Of a DNA stretch of 6,783 nt, positions 5,741-6,783 are shown piece by piece; within the stretch, counting starts at the first letter, position 1, and every line of letters begins with the position of its first letter. Below the pieces are notes generated by a model, which made no database searches, was not told the origin of the DNA, and saw only the letters and a program-made list of their open reading frames with translations. Location: NCBI GenBank assembly GCA_963664675.2, contig CAXXLB010000011.1:1-6783 (forward strand), given 5' to 3'. Position numbers and translations under genes: made by a program. This DNA is from JASGMR01 sp963664675 (GTDB lineage: Bacteria > Thermotogota > Thermotogae > Petrotogales > Kosmotogaceae).

Positions 5741-6783
5741 ATGAAATTCTCTATTATAATAATTCTTTTTCTTATTTTTTTTTCGCTTTGTTTCGCTTAT
5801 GATTCGGAAGTAAATATAGGTATATTTGAGTTTCCACCACTTGTGATGGAAGAAAATGGAAAATTCAGTGGTTTTTCAATTGATCTGTTCAATCTCTGGG
5901 CAGAGGAAAATCAATTTAATTTAAATTATTATTTTGAAGATTATAAAAAATTGATAGAATTATACGAAAATAAAAAGACAGATGTAATCGCCAACTATGT
6001 TCAGACTGAGATGGGTGAATCTCACCCGGAAAAACTTTTTGAATTCAAAGAGATGAACTTTTTCCCAGTCACAGTTTTTAAATTTCCCAGCGACAATATT
6101 TCATTAGGTCAGTTGAAATGCTGTTCAAGTGTCGGAATTCTTCCGGGATTTAAATATGAAGATTTATTTGGGGATCTGAACTATTCAGAATTCTCATCAT
6201 TTTCGGATTTGACGGAGTCTTTGCTAAACGGCAAAGTTGACGCAATTATTGTTCCATATATATACTATGAATATATTTCCTGCAAGGGATTCCCTGTGAT
6301 AAAGGGATCGGGTTATTTCGATAATTATGAATACGGAATCTTATTTGAAAATACGGACTTAAAAGCCAATTTCAGCGAATTTATAGACCAGAACAATGAT
6401 CAATATAATAACCTGCAAAATAAATGGCTCGGCGAGACATATTTTCCACAGGCACTCACAAGCAGAGAGTTGAAATTTTTATTATTGTTGCTTTTTCTGA
6501 TTTTGATAATTCTGATCATTTTTATAATTATAATCCGTACAATAACAACCAAAAACCTGAACAATTTAAAAAAAGAAATAAACCAAAATACCGAATTTAA
6601 CATTAAGGCTTCAAATCTCCTGAACACAGCTTTAAGCAGGGAAGTTTCGGAAAAAAGTTTTTTTATGAAAATGCTGGATTTTATAACAGACGTAAATAAA
6701 GAAATAAATAAATGTTCTATTTCAATTTACAAGGGAAATAAAATAAAATTCATTGCACAAAAGGGCTATTCGGATATACTATA
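5741..6783 (+). CDS. Membrane sensor: SBP_bac_3-like periplasmic domain, TM, GAF-like start (3' end outside window)
   Basis: The frame is open from ATG 5741 to the right edge, giving 347 residues. An in-frame TAA at 5723-5725 and the signal peptide immediately after the ATG fix the start. Residues 1-19 are a Sec signal peptide (hydrophobic core, likely cut after SLCFA); the cysteine at 17 is not in a lipobox. Residues about 24-231 resemble family 3 solute-binding proteins: VNIGIFEFPPLV, NGKFSGFSIDLFNLWAEE (39-56), TDVIANYVQTE (80-90), SVGILPG (130-136), LLNGKVDAIIVP (161-172) and KWLGE (228-232). A strong membrane helix spans 245-265. A polar, possibly coiled linker (268-305) leads to KSFFMKMLDFITDVNKE and CSISIYKGNKIKFIAQKGY (325-343), which look like the first helix and strands of a GAF domain. 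The output domain is missing; related Thermotogota-like architectures end in GGDEF, HD-GYP or kinase modules. No Shine-Dalgarno is visible. It is 11 bases after EamA and probably starts its own unit. Confidence 0.75.
   Translation, partial: MKFSIIIILFLIFFSLCFAYDSEVNIGIFEFPPLVMEENGKFSGFSIDLFNLWAEENQFNLNYYFEDYKKLIELYENKKTDVIANYVQTEMGESHPEKLFEFKEMNFFPVTVFKFPSDNISLGQLKCCSSVGILPGFKYEDLFGDLNYSEFSSFSDLTESLLNGKVDAIIVPYIYYEYISCKGFPVIKGSGYFDNYEYGILFENTDLKANFSEFIDQNNDQYNNLQNKWLGETYFPQALTSRELKFLLLLLFLILIILIIFIIIIRTITTKNLNNLKKEINQNTEFNIKASNLLNTALSREVSEKSFFMKMLDFITDVNKEINKCSISIYKGNKIKFIAQKGYSDIL

Noticed and set aside
5761..5785. T-rich stretch resembling a terminator tail after EamA
   Set aside because: It encodes the hydrophobic core of the sensor's signal peptide and has no GC-rich stem before it.

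Overview
The window is a compact, low-GC, same-strand bacterial gene block. It reads: an Fe-S protein (5' end cut off), dxr, rseP, ispG, ldh, an EamA-type transporter, and the first part of a membrane sensor (3' end cut off). Everything is on the + strand and no gap between genes exceeds 11 bases, so no gene-free stretch needs describing. I saw no tRNA, rRNA, CRISPR array, insertion sequence or convincing terminator.

The dxr-rseP-ispG order without the usual Firmicutes flanks (cdsA upstream, proS/polC downstream), the short DXR of 372 aa, the roughly 510-aa RseP with two PDZ-like regions, the fructose-bisphosphate-site LDH and the AT-rich base composition all suggest a Thermotogota member, perhaps from the lower-GC Petrotogales side. 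This is inferred from gene content and remembered gene order, not from a search.

Layout. Positions 2-232 hold the C-terminal end of a CX2CX4CX16C iron-sulfur protein. Dxr (225-1343, TTG start) overlaps it by 8 bases. RseP (1340-2871) follows by an ATGA overlap but is split by a net -1 frame change near 1922-1960. IspG (2868-3917) and ldh (3914-4852) each follow by another ATGA overlap. The EamA transporter (4842-5729) overlaps ldh by 11 bases. After 11 untranslated bases an SBP_bac_3-like/TM/GAF-like sensor starts at 5741 and runs off the window.

Function. Dxr is the second enzyme of the MEP isoprenoid pathway (after DXS) and IspG the penultimate one. IspG is a [4Fe-4S] reductase, so an adjacent Fe-S protein could be connected to its electron supply, though this is unproven. 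RseP is a site-2 intramembrane protease often found beside MEP and envelope genes. LDH regenerates NAD+ in fermentation. The last gene has its own near-consensus promoter and probably begins a separate signalling unit.

The most notable points are the broken rseP frame, which could be an indel, a sequence error or recoding, and the consensus-like promoter placed so close to the sensor ATG that its transcript may be leaderless. I see no clear evidence of a wholly new biological system here.
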